IMG/VR virus record: IMGVR_UViG_3300035204_001720
Location: 1 to 25,241 of that record
DNA: 25,241 nt
Reading direction: 5' to 3' (one strand)
DNA from: a virus
The stretch's first letter is position 1, and each line of letters begins with the position of its first letter. The notes under the pieces were generated by a model. It was not told the origin of the DNA. It saw only the letters and a list, made by a program, of their open reading frames with translations, and made no database searches. A program made the position numbers and the translations under genes. This document shows positions 16,433 to 23,507 of the stretch, piece by piece.

Positions 16433-17116
16433 ATGGAGATAGACTTTTCAAATCAAATAAAGTCTTTCAATGTAGATAATATTACCTATGAAGAAACTAG
16501 GGAAGAGCTGTCAGAACAGGCAAATAAAAAATTTCAAGTTTTAAACCTAAGCTTAGAAAATACGCCCATTGTCAATCCTCCAAAAAACTCAAGCATAACT
16601 ACGAAAGAAGAGCTCGATTACATTAAATCGTTTCAGGAACAATGGGGTCCAAGCGAAAGCCTCTTAAAAAAATGTGACGATGACCCAGACGGATTGATAG
16701 TGGACTTTCATGATAAGGTTTACGGTAAAAACGGCAGAAAAGAATACGACATGGAAGCGATCATGGAAGATTTAAATATTTATGTCATGAACGTAAAATT
16801 TATATATAAGCGCGTAAGACCTTATCAGGTGTCAGAATATCACAAGGTTGAAATCAAACATAATAAACCTATGCAAAACGAGGGGACAGCTAACACACCA
16901 TCTTATCCCAGCGGGCATACTATGGCAGCATTTCTTGCTGCTAAGATTTGTGGTTTTTATTACCCAGAGTGCGAAAAAGAATTCTTAAGATTAGCCGAGA
17001 CAGTGGGTAGGTCTAGGATAAAAGAAGGTGTTCATTTTAAAAGCGATAACGAATATTCAAAATTACTTGTAGACGAAGTCGTAATGCCTGCATATCTAGA
17101 ACACATAATTAAATGA
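16433..17116 (+). CDS. PAP2-superfamily acid phosphatase-like protein
   Basis: All three PAP2 motifs are present in order. Motif 1 (K-x6-RP) is Lys122 to Arg129-Pro130. Motif 2 (PSGH) is residues 159-162 in SYPSGHTMAA. Motif 3 (SR-x5-H-x3-D) has Ser194, Arg195, His201 and Asp205. The spacing is within the family range, so phosphatase (or vanadate-haloperoxidase-like) chemistry is expected. There is no signal peptide or membrane helix, unlike lipid phosphatases, so the substrate is probably soluble. The first ~110 residues are a separate acidic region starting MEIDFSNQIK, echoed by the protein coded at 19023. It follows the tubulin-like gene by 10 nt and overlaps the next gene by 4 nt. Confidence 0.85.
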   Translation: MEIDFSNQIKSFNVDNITYEETREELSEQANKKFQVLNLSLENTPIVNPPKNSSITTKEELDYIKSFQEQWGPSESLLKKCDDDPDGLIVDFHDKVYGKNGRKEYDMEAIMEDLNIYVMNVKFIYKRVRPYQVSEYHKVEIKHNKPMQNEGTANTPSYPSGHTMAAFLAAKICGFYYPECEKEFLRLAETVGRSRIKEGVHFKSDNEYSKLLVDEVVMPAYLEHIIK

Positions 17117-17910
17117 GCAAGACCGCAGCAATAACCTGCTTCTTTAATTTCGATAGGAGTTCGAATAATTTAGACAACTTTATCGAATTCAAGGAATCCA
17201 TAGAAAAGCAAAATATCCCTCTTTTTGTTATAGAAATAACAGCAGAGGGCATCGTTCCTGTTCTTCGTCGTTTTTGCAACAGGGATAGATACTTGGCAGC
17301 AAAGACTATCGTTCCCATTTTAATCAAAGGGAATGCGCTAAATGTCTTATCTTCTCGTGTGCCCAAAGAGTACCAAAACATTGCTTGGTTAAACTGCGAC
17401 ACAATTATAAAAAACGAAAACTGGGCAGAAGAAGCGGAGAAGCTCTTAGATAATTGTAGGCTTGTAAAAGTAGGAAAAGACTCTTGTTACGAATCACCGA
17501 TGGTTGCTAGGAGAGATTTTTTTGAAGCTGTAGGTTTATTTGATCATGATTTTTGTGGAAATAGTAACTTGGTAACATTCCTTAGCGCCACTAATGCCAA
17601 CTTACTTCAAGAGTGTGAAGATTTATTAAATTTATATCAATCAAACAATCCTGAGATTTTTTATAAAATACTCTCCTATAGGCAAGATTGTTACAATTAT
17701 TTTAACGAAGAGGTATCCTATCTAGATTCTACTATAGACACCCCACCAAATCCTAAACCCTACTCAGTAGAGCAATCAATTAAGTTGCTAGAACACATAA
17801 GCGTAAGCGACAATATACATTACTCAGGTATTCACAACCTAATAGCAGTCAAAAACATTTTTGAATTAAATTATTCGACAGAGTTAATAAATTTAATAAA
17901 TAAGGTGTAA
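17113..17910 (+). CDS. Glycosyltransferase-like protein (GT-A type)
   Basis: This 265 aa protein begins with a strand followed by a Phe-Asn pattern (TAAITCFFNFDRS). It has KGNALNVLSSRVPKEYQNIA leading into WLNCDTIIKNENWAEEA (residues 92-108), an arrangement seen in GT-A glycosyltransferases in which this segment carries the DxD. Here the first acidic position is Asn94 (N-C-D), so metal binding may be altered. The C-terminal half is helical and unassigned. No signal peptide is seen. It overlaps the phosphatase gene by 4 nt (ATGA), so the two are probably co-translated. A virion- or host-glycan target is plausible but not shown. Confidence 0.55.
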   Translation: MSKTAAITCFFNFDRSSNNLDNFIEFKESIEKQNIPLFVIEITAEGIVPVLRRFCNRDRYLAAKTIVPILIKGNALNVLSSRVPKEYQNIAWLNCDTIIKNENWAEEAEKLLDNCRLVKVGKDSCYESPMVARRDFFEAVGLFDHDFCGNSNLVTFLSATNANLLQECEDLLNLYQSNNPEIFYKILSYRQDCYNYFNEEVSYLDSTIDTPPNPKPYSVEQSIKLLEHISVSDNIHYSGIHNLIAVKNIFELNYSTELINLINKV

Positions 17911-17919
17911 TCATTATGA

Positions 17920-18420
17920 ATGAGGTTTATCGCAGTTTTCTTGGCGCTAGTGTTATCAGGCTGCGGTATTATGCAAAGTTCGAAAGACTCCCCTTGGGTT
18001 AAGGAGCAGCGCGCGTTAAATCTTGACCCCTATCATGTTCAAAGCTGTGGTCCCGAAGCCATGCAGAAAGCATTTTCTAATTTCGGAATATTCATAGAAC
18101 TAGAAAGCTTAAGTCATGCACTGCAGAGCAGCCCATCGTGCAGCAATTTACTAAGAGATGTACTTTCTGTTTTCAATAAACAAGCTAGACAAATAACTTT
18201 CCCGACAGAAATTAAAAAGATTTTAAAGAAAAATGGATTCTCAATCGTCCCTATAGGGAGCTTGAAGGATTTGAACGAAAACAAGGACACGGCCATAGTT
18301 TTAATCAGGAAGAAAAACACCCTAACATATCACTGGGCTTGCTTCCCTAATGATGCATATATTGAAAGTTTTTTTGGAAAAGATACACTTATAGAAGAAA
18401 TATATCTCATCAAAAAATAA
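17920..18420 (+). CDS. Lipoprotein with C39-peptidase-like motif
   Basis: The N terminus is a lipoprotein signal: MRF, a hydrophobic core and the lipobox LSGC with Cys15, so the product is likely exported and lipid-anchored. The mature part contains SCGPEAMQKAF (Cys43), as at the active-site cysteine of C39-type papain-like peptidases. It also contains YHWACFPND with His138 and Asp145 near the expected His/Asp positions. At ~150 mature residues it is short but in range for a C39-like domain. The start at 17920 is chosen because it gives the signal peptide; an ATG at 17916 is out of frame. A phage lipoprotein may act in superinfection exclusion or host envelope processing. Its true catalytic state is uncertain. 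Confidence 0.7.
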   Translation: MRFIAVFLALVLSGCGIMQSSKDSPWVKEQRALNLDPYHVQSCGPEAMQKAFSNFGIFIELESLSHALQSSPSCSNLLRDVLSVFNKQARQITFPTEIKKILKKNGFSIVPIGSLKDLNENKDTAIVLIRKKNTLTYHWACFPNDAYIESFFGKDTLIEEIYLIKK

Positions 18421-18458
18421 AGTAAATATTTATTAATTTTTATTGAAGTGTTTTTAAT

Positions 18459-18482
18459 AAAAAAAGTGTATTCTTATAAGTA
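18459..18482 (+). promoter_or_regulatory. A7-GTGTA motif with TTATAAG element
   Basis: AAAAAAAGTGTA (18459-18470) is followed by TTCTTATAAGTA in the 77-nt gap after the lipoprotein gene. It is shared with 15256-15267. The TTATAAG could be a -10-like box for the unit starting at 18498, which also has an AGGGAAG ribosome-binding site. Confidence 0.35.
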
Positions 18483-18497
18483 GGGAAGATTTTTTTC

Positions 18498-19019
18498 ATG
18501 AAAAAACTAGAAATTGAAGGGCTTAATAACGAGGCTCCCCACAATGGAGACGCCAGAAACGAGCAGGACGAAAATATCACATTTTCTTCAAAGCTCGTTG
18601 ATTACTTTTCTCTACAGGTAAAAGTATTCAAGGAGAGCAGCAAAGACACCCTAACAGTTAATCAGCTCAAAAAAGTTTATTGTCACGCAGCGAGAGAAGG
18701 GAGAGCTCAAGAGGCAGAAAACCTTAACCTTCATGGTCTAGCAAGAGTACATATGTTTTTAAGGTTAAAGTCTGGTGGCAAAATGGCTATTAAGCCAGAC
18801 TCCCCAAAAGACACAAAGGCTACAGAACTTGAACTGGAAGAGCCTCAAAAAATAATAAGATTATCAAATTTTATTGATATTTCTGAATCGTGGATCCCTT
18901 CTGACGAAGACTTTGATAAAGCTCAAAAAGAAATGGATGAAAACGACTTAAAACATGAATATGATAACATAGAAGATTTATATTTAGAATATGAACCAAT
19001 TGAACAAAAATGGGATTAA
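18498..19019 (+). CDS. Hypothetical protein, 173 aa
   Basis: The family is not recognised. The product is hydrophilic and acidic. A helical central part (residues ~30-95) includes TVNQLKKVYCHAAREGRAQE and LHGLARVHMFLRLKSG. An acidic C-terminal third (EKEMDEND, EYDNIEDLYLEYEP) follows. It has no signal peptide and no membrane or metal motif. An AGGGAAG ribosome-binding site lies about 9 nt before the ATG, and a promoter-like motif precedes it. It is followed 3 nt later by another unknown gene. Position among head genes suggests a minor virion or internal head protein, but this is inference only. Confidence 0.75.
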   Translation: MKKLEIEGLNNEAPHNGDARNEQDENITFSSKLVDYFSLQVKVFKESSKDTLTVNQLKKVYCHAAREGRAQEAENLNLHGLARVHMFLRLKSGGKMAIKPDSPKDTKATELELEEPQKIIRLSNFIDISESWIPSDEDFDKAQKEMDENDLKHEYDNIEDLYLEYEPIEQKWD

Positions 19020-19022
19020 ATT

Positions 19023-19781
19023 ATGAACATTGATTTTACTAACGACATTAAAAAACTAAAAGAAAAAGACGTCTTACATAAGCCGTTTCCGGTAGCAGAC
19101 GGAGGATATGCTCTCTTCGCCAAAAGCGAAGATGGAAATTTTGTTAAAATGATTTTCTCCAACCAAGATCACATTAAGCAATATCTTAACAACGCTGGAT
19201 ATGATTGGGGGAACGAAGGTAAAGATGAATTTAGAAATTTTGACTGCTTAAATCGTCTTCTAACGGTTATGCCTGAATTATCAGACGTAGAAACTGTTGC
19301 GGCCGATCCGCAATGGGAAATATCAGAAAAAGCAGTAGATCTTCCCGAAAACTCTTCAAAAAGAAGCATGGAAGACATGCCTGATGCGGTTGAATTAAGA
19401 GAGGTAGATCATCCAATTGGCTATGATGACAGAACTCACGCTTCCGAAGAAAAGGATTATTCTGAACTCTGGCAAAAAGTTAATGCCACGAAAAAATTGA
19501 TGGGTCAAAAGAAATTCGCAATGGGTGACATGGTTGAAAACATTAACCCTGATTGTAAGCATTTTAAAAGCGAAGGAGAGATCGTTGGCTGCAGGTCAAT
19601 CAAGAGTACTAGGATAAACAGGGCAGATGATAAACCCGGCGAAAAAGAAGATGAGTTGGGCTTTGTTTTTGCTTATCAGACCACCAACGCGGGTAAAAAC
19701 TGGGACGAGGGAGATACCTTGGAAAAGACTCCAGACCAACTAGAAAAAATAAAAGGTTTCAACCCAAGACTCTCAATGTAA
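19023..19781 (+). CDS. Hypothetical protein, 252 aa, sharing N-terminal motif with the phosphatase
   Basis: No family is recognised. The N terminus MNIDFTNDIKKL closely matches MEIDFSNQIKSF of the PAP2-like protein coded at 16433, although the rest differ. The central region is acidic (LSDVETVAADPQWEISEKAV), and the C-terminal ~100 residues include KFAMGDMVENINPDCKH and GFVFAYQTTNAGKNWDEGD. Together these could be a small SH3-like or beta-barrel fold. No signal peptide is seen. The gene follows 18498-19019 by 3 nt and precedes the decoration-domain gene by 9 nt, so it is part of the morphogenesis transcription unit. Confidence 0.8.
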   Translation: MNIDFTNDIKKLKEKDVLHKPFPVADGGYALFAKSEDGNFVKMIFSNQDHIKQYLNNAGYDWGNEGKDEFRNFDCLNRLLTVMPELSDVETVAADPQWEISEKAVDLPENSSKRSMEDMPDAVELREVDHPIGYDDRTHASEEKDYSELWQKVNATKKLMGQKKFAMGDMVENINPDCKHFKSEGEIVGCRSIKSTRINRADDKPGEKEDELGFVFAYQTTNAGKNWDEGDTLEKTPDQLEKIKGFNPRLSM

Positions 19782-19790
19782 AGGTAAAAC

Positions 19791-20063
19791 ATGTCGTATT
19801 TCAGAGAAACAGGCAGACCGAAACCCAGCAACGTCGTAAACGCGACAGCGGCGGGAGCATTAATTACTGGTGTATCCGGAAAAAAAATCGTTGTTTATGA
19901 CGTGTTGACTAGCGCAGCAATTTCTTTAACAGACGGAAGCAATACACTTATGTATGTTCAAGCAGGAAATTGTAATTTGCAGTCTCCGGTTGATTTCGGA
20001 ACAGGGAACGGAGTGACTCTTGTGGGTACAGCTAACGTAACTATAACATACGGCATTGAATAA
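19791..20063 (+). CDS. Small capsid decoration-type protein (stand-alone domain)
   Basis: This 90 aa protein is a compact version of the N-terminal domain of the 584 aa protein coded at 13503. MSYFRETGRPKPSNVV parallels MSFRDTGQKDSGNVI, KKIVVYDVLTSAAISL parallels KSIVVYDILSYGAGTL, and NVTITYGIE parallels NITITYAIVDG. It is mostly beta strand and has no charged tail. The position immediately before the protease-scaffold gene and the small size suit a head decoration or cement protein. AAGG precedes the ATG as a ribosome-binding site. The family is not one I can name, so the role is inferred from context and the paralogue. Confidence 0.65.
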   Translation: MSYFRETGRPKPSNVVNATAAGALITGVSGKKIVVYDVLTSAAISLTDGSNTLMYVQAGNCNLQSPVDFGTGNGVTLVGTANVTITYGIE

Positions 20064-20065
20064 AT

Positions 20066-21571
20066 ATGAAAGACTTTAAATACAAAACAATCTTTAGTTC
20101 GACTATCAGGCCTCTAGTTCCTGAAGAAAAGGACAAGTACCTAGCCTTAGCAAGCCTTGCTGACGTCGGTGACTTTATTCCTGATGTAGATACAGACGAA
20201 AATGTAGACCTGCTCCCCATAGCCTTTAATGCCTGTGTGGTAAACAGGGTAAACAAAAACGGCGATGTCATCGACACGGAAACTGCGGCAAAAATTTACG
20301 AAAATTTTATAAACAAGCCCATTAACATTGAGCACAATAGAGACAAAGTGGTTGGAGTTATTCTTGCTGCTGGATTTAGTGAATTCGGAACAGATTCTTC
20401 CCTATCAAAAGATGACATTTCCCAAACTGTATCCCCGTTCAATATTACATTAGGCGGCGTTTTCTGGAAAGTGGTAAATAACGACTTAGCAGGCCTAATT
20501 GAGGAGGCAAGTGACCCTACAAGTGACAACTACATGTCTATTTCTGCTAGTTGGGAGCTGGGATTTTCAGACTTCAATTTGATTTTATTAAAAGACGACG
20601 ATAAAAACATCGAAAACGGTGAGATAATCGCTGAAGAGAAGAAGATTGAAGAGCTCCAACACTATCTCAAGGCCTTGGGAGGAGGAGAGGATATCGGAGA
20701 TAACACCAAGGTATACAGGCAAGTTATTGGTGAAGTAGTTCCACTCGGCATAGGTCTAACAGAGAATCCGGCAGCGGACGTAGAAGGCGTGGCAACCGAG
20801 ACTACAATAACGGCTAGTGACGAAAAAGAAAAAGAAAAAGAAATTTTAGTAAAAGATAGTGAAAGTCTTAATAATATTTCACAAGAACCCAAAATTGATG
20901 TAATTTTAAGGGAGAATATCATGAAAATAAAATCAGTAAAAGACATTACGGATGACTTGTTAAAAGAGGTCTCCGCTTCTGTTGTGGCTGACTTTATCGA
21001 GGAAGAGATGAGAGAAGCTTCTGAAAAGTTCGTGGAAGAAAAGGGACAACTCGAGCAAGAGCTCAAGTCTTCCCAAGAAGCCCACGAAGCTATTTCAAAA
21101 GAACACGAAGAGCTCAAGACTAAGCTTGATTCCGTTGAGAAGGCTTTATCATCCCTCGAAGAAGAGAAGACACAAAGAGAGGCTGAAGCCAAATTCAACG
21201 AGCGCATGGCGTTATTGGATGAAGAGTACGAATTGAGCGATGAAGATCGCGAAGTTCTCGCTTCTGACATTAAAGACATGAATAACGACGATTTTGAATC
21301 TTATCAAAAGAAGATTAACGTTCTTCTTAAAGCAAAGTCGAAAGCCGCTATCGAAGCCCAAAAGGCTGAGGAAGCTAAACAAGCGGAAGAGGCCAAAGCC
21401 TCAGAGCAAATTGAACAAACCGAGGAAAAGGAAGAAACGGTTGTTGAAACTGCGGTTGACGAAGCCGACAAAGAAGACACTGAGGTTCCTAACTCTATCC
21501 AAGCGGAAGAAGAAACTCTTGTTGAAAAATACAAGAAGGCCTTTGACTTGGATCAATTCGAATTAAATTAA
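20066..21571 (+). CDS. Prohead protease with C-terminal scaffold domain
   Basis: Residues 1-~240 resemble phage prohead proteases. FINKPINIEHNRDKVVGVI supplies a candidate catalytic His90, and NYMSISASWELG supplies candidate Ser158 or Ser160, the order expected of herpesvirus-protease-like S77/S78 enzymes. GEVVPLGIGLTENPAADV closes the domain. Residues ~265-285 are a charged linker (EKEKEKE). Residues 286-501 form a highly charged coiled coil followed by an Ala/Glu/Gln-rich segment and the C-terminal helix EKYKKAFDLDQFEL, typical of scaffolds that end with a capsid-binding helix. A strong internal start at 20921 would produce the scaffold alone. The gene sits just before the head and capsid genes, as in many phages. 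Confidence 0.8.
   Translation: MKDFKYKTIFSSTIRPLVPEEKDKYLALASLADVGDFIPDVDTDENVDLLPIAFNACVVNRVNKNGDVIDTETAAKIYENFINKPINIEHNRDKVVGVILAAGFSEFGTDSSLSKDDISQTVSPFNITLGGVFWKVVNNDLAGLIEEASDPTSDNYMSISASWELGFSDFNLILLKDDDKNIENGEIIAEEKKIEELQHYLKALGGGEDIGDNTKVYRQVIGEVVPLGIGLTENPAADVEGVATETTITASDEKEKEKEILVKDSESLNNISQEPKIDVILRENIMKIKSVKDITDDLLKEVSASVVADFIEEEMREASEKFVEEKGQLEQELKSSQEAHEAISKEHEELKTKLDSVEKALSSLEEEKTQREAEAKFNERMALLDEEYELSDEDREVLASDIKDMNNDDFESYQKKINVLLKAKSKAAIEAQKAEEAKQAEEAKASEQIEQTEEKEETVVETAVDEADKEDTEVPNSIQAEEETLVEKYKKAFDLDQFELN
20908..20915 (+). promoter_or_regulatory. Internal ribosome binding site for nested scaffold
   Basis: AAGGGAGA lies inside the protease-scaffold gene, ending 5 nt before an in-frame ATG at 20921. 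It is a stronger Shine-Dalgarno match than that of the full-length gene, whose start at 20066 has none obvious. Confidence 0.65.
20921..21571 (+). CDS. Nested scaffold protein (in-frame internal start)
   Basis: An in-frame ATG at 20921 begins MKIKSVKDITDDLLKEVSAS exactly where the protease domain and linker end and the coiled coil starts. The preceding AAGGGAGA has good spacing, so a 216 aa scaffold could be made separately from the protease-scaffold fusion. This is the same logic as lambda C/Nu3. The product is acidic and helical, with long Glu/Lys/Gln heptad-like segments and a conserved-looking C-terminal helix. Separate expression is inferred from sequence and would give the excess of scaffold over protease that head assembly needs. 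Confidence 0.6.
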   Translation: MKIKSVKDITDDLLKEVSASVVADFIEEEMREASEKFVEEKGQLEQELKSSQEAHEAISKEHEELKTKLDSVEKALSSLEEEKTQREAEAKFNERMALLDEEYELSDEDREVLASDIKDMNNDDFESYQKKINVLLKAKSKAAIEAQKAEEAKQAEEAKASEQIEQTEEKEETVVETAVDEADKEDTEVPNSIQAEEETLVEKYKKAFDLDQFELN

Positions 21572-21593
21572 ACTATAAAAGGAATAAAATATT

Positions 21594-22232
21594 ATGGCAG
21601 TAACTTTAAGACCATTTAGAGACTACGATGAAAAGGACGTCATTAACTTGTTCGCCCTTGACACCACCAGCCTCGATACGGCAATTACAACTTGGGCTAC
21701 CCGCGCAACAGCAGGTTCTCTCGTTAAGTTGTCGACCGCAGGCTGGCACGCCGACAAAGCAAGTATTGTCGACATGGAAGCAATATCTGGCGCTCATAGC
21801 GTGCAGAATGTAACAAGCCAAAACTGGGGCGTACAAGCGAAAGTAGAAATTACTGACGCAGCGTCTGACATTGTTTTGGGAATGATGCTCAATCACGTAG
21901 CGTTGTATGACGAAAACGGAGAGCAATTACAATATAACCCAAGAAAGGCAAGTGAGCTAGAAGCAGTTCTACCTTGGCAAGCAGTCCCAATCGTAAGAAA
22001 GGGAATGTTCTTGCTTGATAGCCCTCAGCTATCTGGCGAAACCTTTAATGCAGGAGCAAGATTGACTTGTATGGCGAACGCAGTAGACGGAGAATGGACA
22101 ACCGGATCTAACGCTACCACAGACACTCTTGTTGGATACACCCTCGGCAATAACCATGGTACAGTTGGCAACGCAGACCATCACACGCAGCATTTAGTAT
22201 TGCTTGATGTAACTGCTGGAATGGCCGCTTAA
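21594..22232 (+). CDS. Head protein, probable decoration or capsid-associated
   Basis: This 212 aa product is beta-rich and acidic. No named family is recognised with certainty. It lies between the protease-scaffold and major capsid genes, a site often taken by head decoration or stabilising proteins. Segments include VVLGMMLNHVAL-like hydrophobic strands (residues ~98-108: DIVLGMMLNHVALYDENGEQ) and a central LPWQAVPIVRKGMFLLDSPQ. The C terminus is His/Thr-rich (GNADHHTQHLVLLD). AAGGA is present ahead of the ATG, indicating good translation. The high density of small residues suits a structural protein made in quantity. Confidence 0.6.
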   Translation: MAVTLRPFRDYDEKDVINLFALDTTSLDTAITTWATRATAGSLVKLSTAGWHADKASIVDMEAISGAHSVQNVTSQNWGVQAKVEITDAASDIVLGMMLNHVALYDENGEQLQYNPRKASELEAVLPWQAVPIVRKGMFLLDSPQLSGETFNAGARLTCMANAVDGEWTTGSNATTDTLVGYTLGNNHGTVGNADHHTQHLVLLDVTAGMAA

Positions 22233-22260
22233 CCTATAATTAAATAAGGAGAATTATAAA

Positions 22261-23415
22261 ATGAAGTTAAAATTAAAAAACACTCCAGAACAAGTAGAAC
22301 TTGTTAAAGCCATTGGCTCTAGGGACGCATCAGTTTCCCGTGAAGCTTCCGAGGCTTTTGCAGCTTTTCTTGGACCTGTAATTCAAAAAGTTTTGCTGAC
22401 GGCTGGAACCGCAAGTCAAATTTTTGTTGATTCAGCCTTTGATGAAGACGACAGCCCGAGTTACCCCCTCGACCTACACTACGGTGAAGGCGAAGGCTAT
22501 GTAACCGTTTGGAGTCAGCACATGGCTGGTGGATTACCGACCTCGCAAGTCGAGGGAATGAAAGAAGTCAAGATCGCAACGTATCGTTTAGACTCAGCAG
22601 TGAGTTTTAACAAGCGTTATGCTCGCAGAGCACGCCTTGACGTAATTAGCAAAGCCATCGAAAGAATGGCTAACGAAGTGCTTATTAAGCAAGAGAGAAA
22701 TGCTTGGGCAGTTATTCTTAAGGCTCTTTCCGAGGCTTACACTAACAGCTTGAACCATTTCGTCGACGCCAGAACCAATGGTTTTGACTTGGACGCGCTT
22801 AACAAAGCAATGACTCTTAACACGCGAATCAATGAGTCCTTCTCGGGACACACGCCTATCGCACCTTACTCAACCGGAATTACTGACCTTTATGTCAGCC
22901 CCGAGGTTAAGGAAAAGATTCGCTCGTTCGCTTATAACCCGATCTATCAATCGAACACTAATGATGTTCTTCCGGATAACATCCGTGAGGGCATCTATAA
23001 TGCTGCTGGAATGCAAAGCATCTATGGCGTTAATATTAATGAGATGGTTGAACTTGGTGCAGGCAAGAAGTATCTTAGCTTGTTTGAAGCTGTAGCTCCT
23101 GCTACGGAAGCTGCAAACGCAAGCACAGATATGTTCTCTCTGCTTAACATCGACAACGGAGCAGATGACTCCGCTGGCGCTAACTGGGCAACGGGAACTC
23201 AAGACCTTGCTATCGGTGTAGACAACTCTCGCGGAGCATTTATCCGCCCGGTTGCACGCCAGCATGATAGCGGTGGAGACGGAACGTTTAGAGCTCTTCC
23301 TGATGAGCAATTCAACATGTACGGAAGTCGCGTTGAAAAGACAGGTTTCTACGGATTCCTCGAAGAGGGTCGGATTTGTATCGACGCTCGTGCGATCATG
23401 GGAGTAATTCTTTAA
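22261..23415 (+). CDS. Major capsid protein (probable HK97 fold)
   Basis: This 384 aa protein has a strong Shine-Dalgarno sequence (AAGGAG, about 10 nt before the ATG) and is followed by an efficient rho-independent terminator, both expected of the most abundant structural gene. The N terminus is helical (residues 1-50). The body has ATYRLDSAVSFNKRYARRAR, then RMANEVLIKQERNAWAVILK, resembling the E-loop/spine-helix transition of HK97-type capsid proteins in T4-like phages. C-terminal segments include GAFIRPVARQHDSGG and GFYGFLEEGRICIDARAIMG. Position after protease, scaffold and decoration genes agrees. Sequence-level family assignment is not certain. Confidence 0.85.
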   Translation: MKLKLKNTPEQVELVKAIGSRDASVSREASEAFAAFLGPVIQKVLLTAGTASQIFVDSAFDEDDSPSYPLDLHYGEGEGYVTVWSQHMAGGLPTSQVEGMKEVKIATYRLDSAVSFNKRYARRARLDVISKAIERMANEVLIKQERNAWAVILKALSEAYTNSLNHFVDARTNGFDLDALNKAMTLNTRINESFSGHTPIAPYSTGITDLYVSPEVKEKIRSFAYNPIYQSNTNDVLPDNIREGIYNAAGMQSIYGVNINEMVELGAGKKYLSLFEAVAPATEAANASTDMFSLLNIDNGADDSAGANWATGTQDLAIGVDNSRGAFIRPVARQHDSGGDGTFRALPDEQFNMYGSRVEKTGFYGFLEEGRICIDARAIMGVIL

Positions 23416-23440
23416 TTCTAGAGATATTCTAACCATATAT

Positions 23441-23465
23441 CCCCGCCTTCGGGCGGGGATTTTTT
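23441..23465 (+). terminator. Rho-independent terminator after capsid gene
   Basis: A perfect 7-bp GC stem, CCCCGCC (23441-23447) and GGCGGGG (23452-23458), has a TTCG tetraloop and is followed by ATTTTTT. It lies 26 nt after the capsid gene stop and is the clearest terminator in the window. Confidence 0.95.
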
Positions 23466-23493
23466 ATTAAATTTTTGTTTTTTTAAGTAAGTC

Positions 23494-23502
23494 TAATAAG
23501 AT
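23494..23502 (+). promoter_or_regulatory. TAATAAGAT -10-like element before 23508 gene
   Basis: TAATAAGAT lies after the terminator and ends 5 nt before the ATG at 23508. It follows a T-rich stretch and AAGTAAGTC. A promoter is needed here because the terminator at 23441-23465 should stop most upstream transcription. The element itself is only a loose match. Confidence 0.35.
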
Positions 23503-23507
23503 AAGTT

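Noticed and set aside
18437-18463. Inverted repeat TTTTTATT/AATAAAAA after the lipoprotein gene as a terminator
   Set aside because: The stem is only A-T pairs with an 11-nt loop and no following T run on the + strand; it is as likely to be chance in AT-rich DNA.
20821-20844. GAAAAA hexamer run as a slippage or phase-variation site
   Set aside because: It encodes an EKEKE linker in the protease-scaffold frame, and a repeat-unit change would keep the frame.
20662-21279. 205 aa minus-strand ORF, serine-rich
   Set aside because: It lies opposite the coiled-coil scaffold; the Ser/Leu-rich product is the antisense of Glu/Lys/Ala-rich codons and has no ribosome-binding site or family features.
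22870-23436. 188 aa minus-strand ORF
   Set aside because: It is antisense to the major capsid gene, which has a strong start, terminator and capsid-like sequence.
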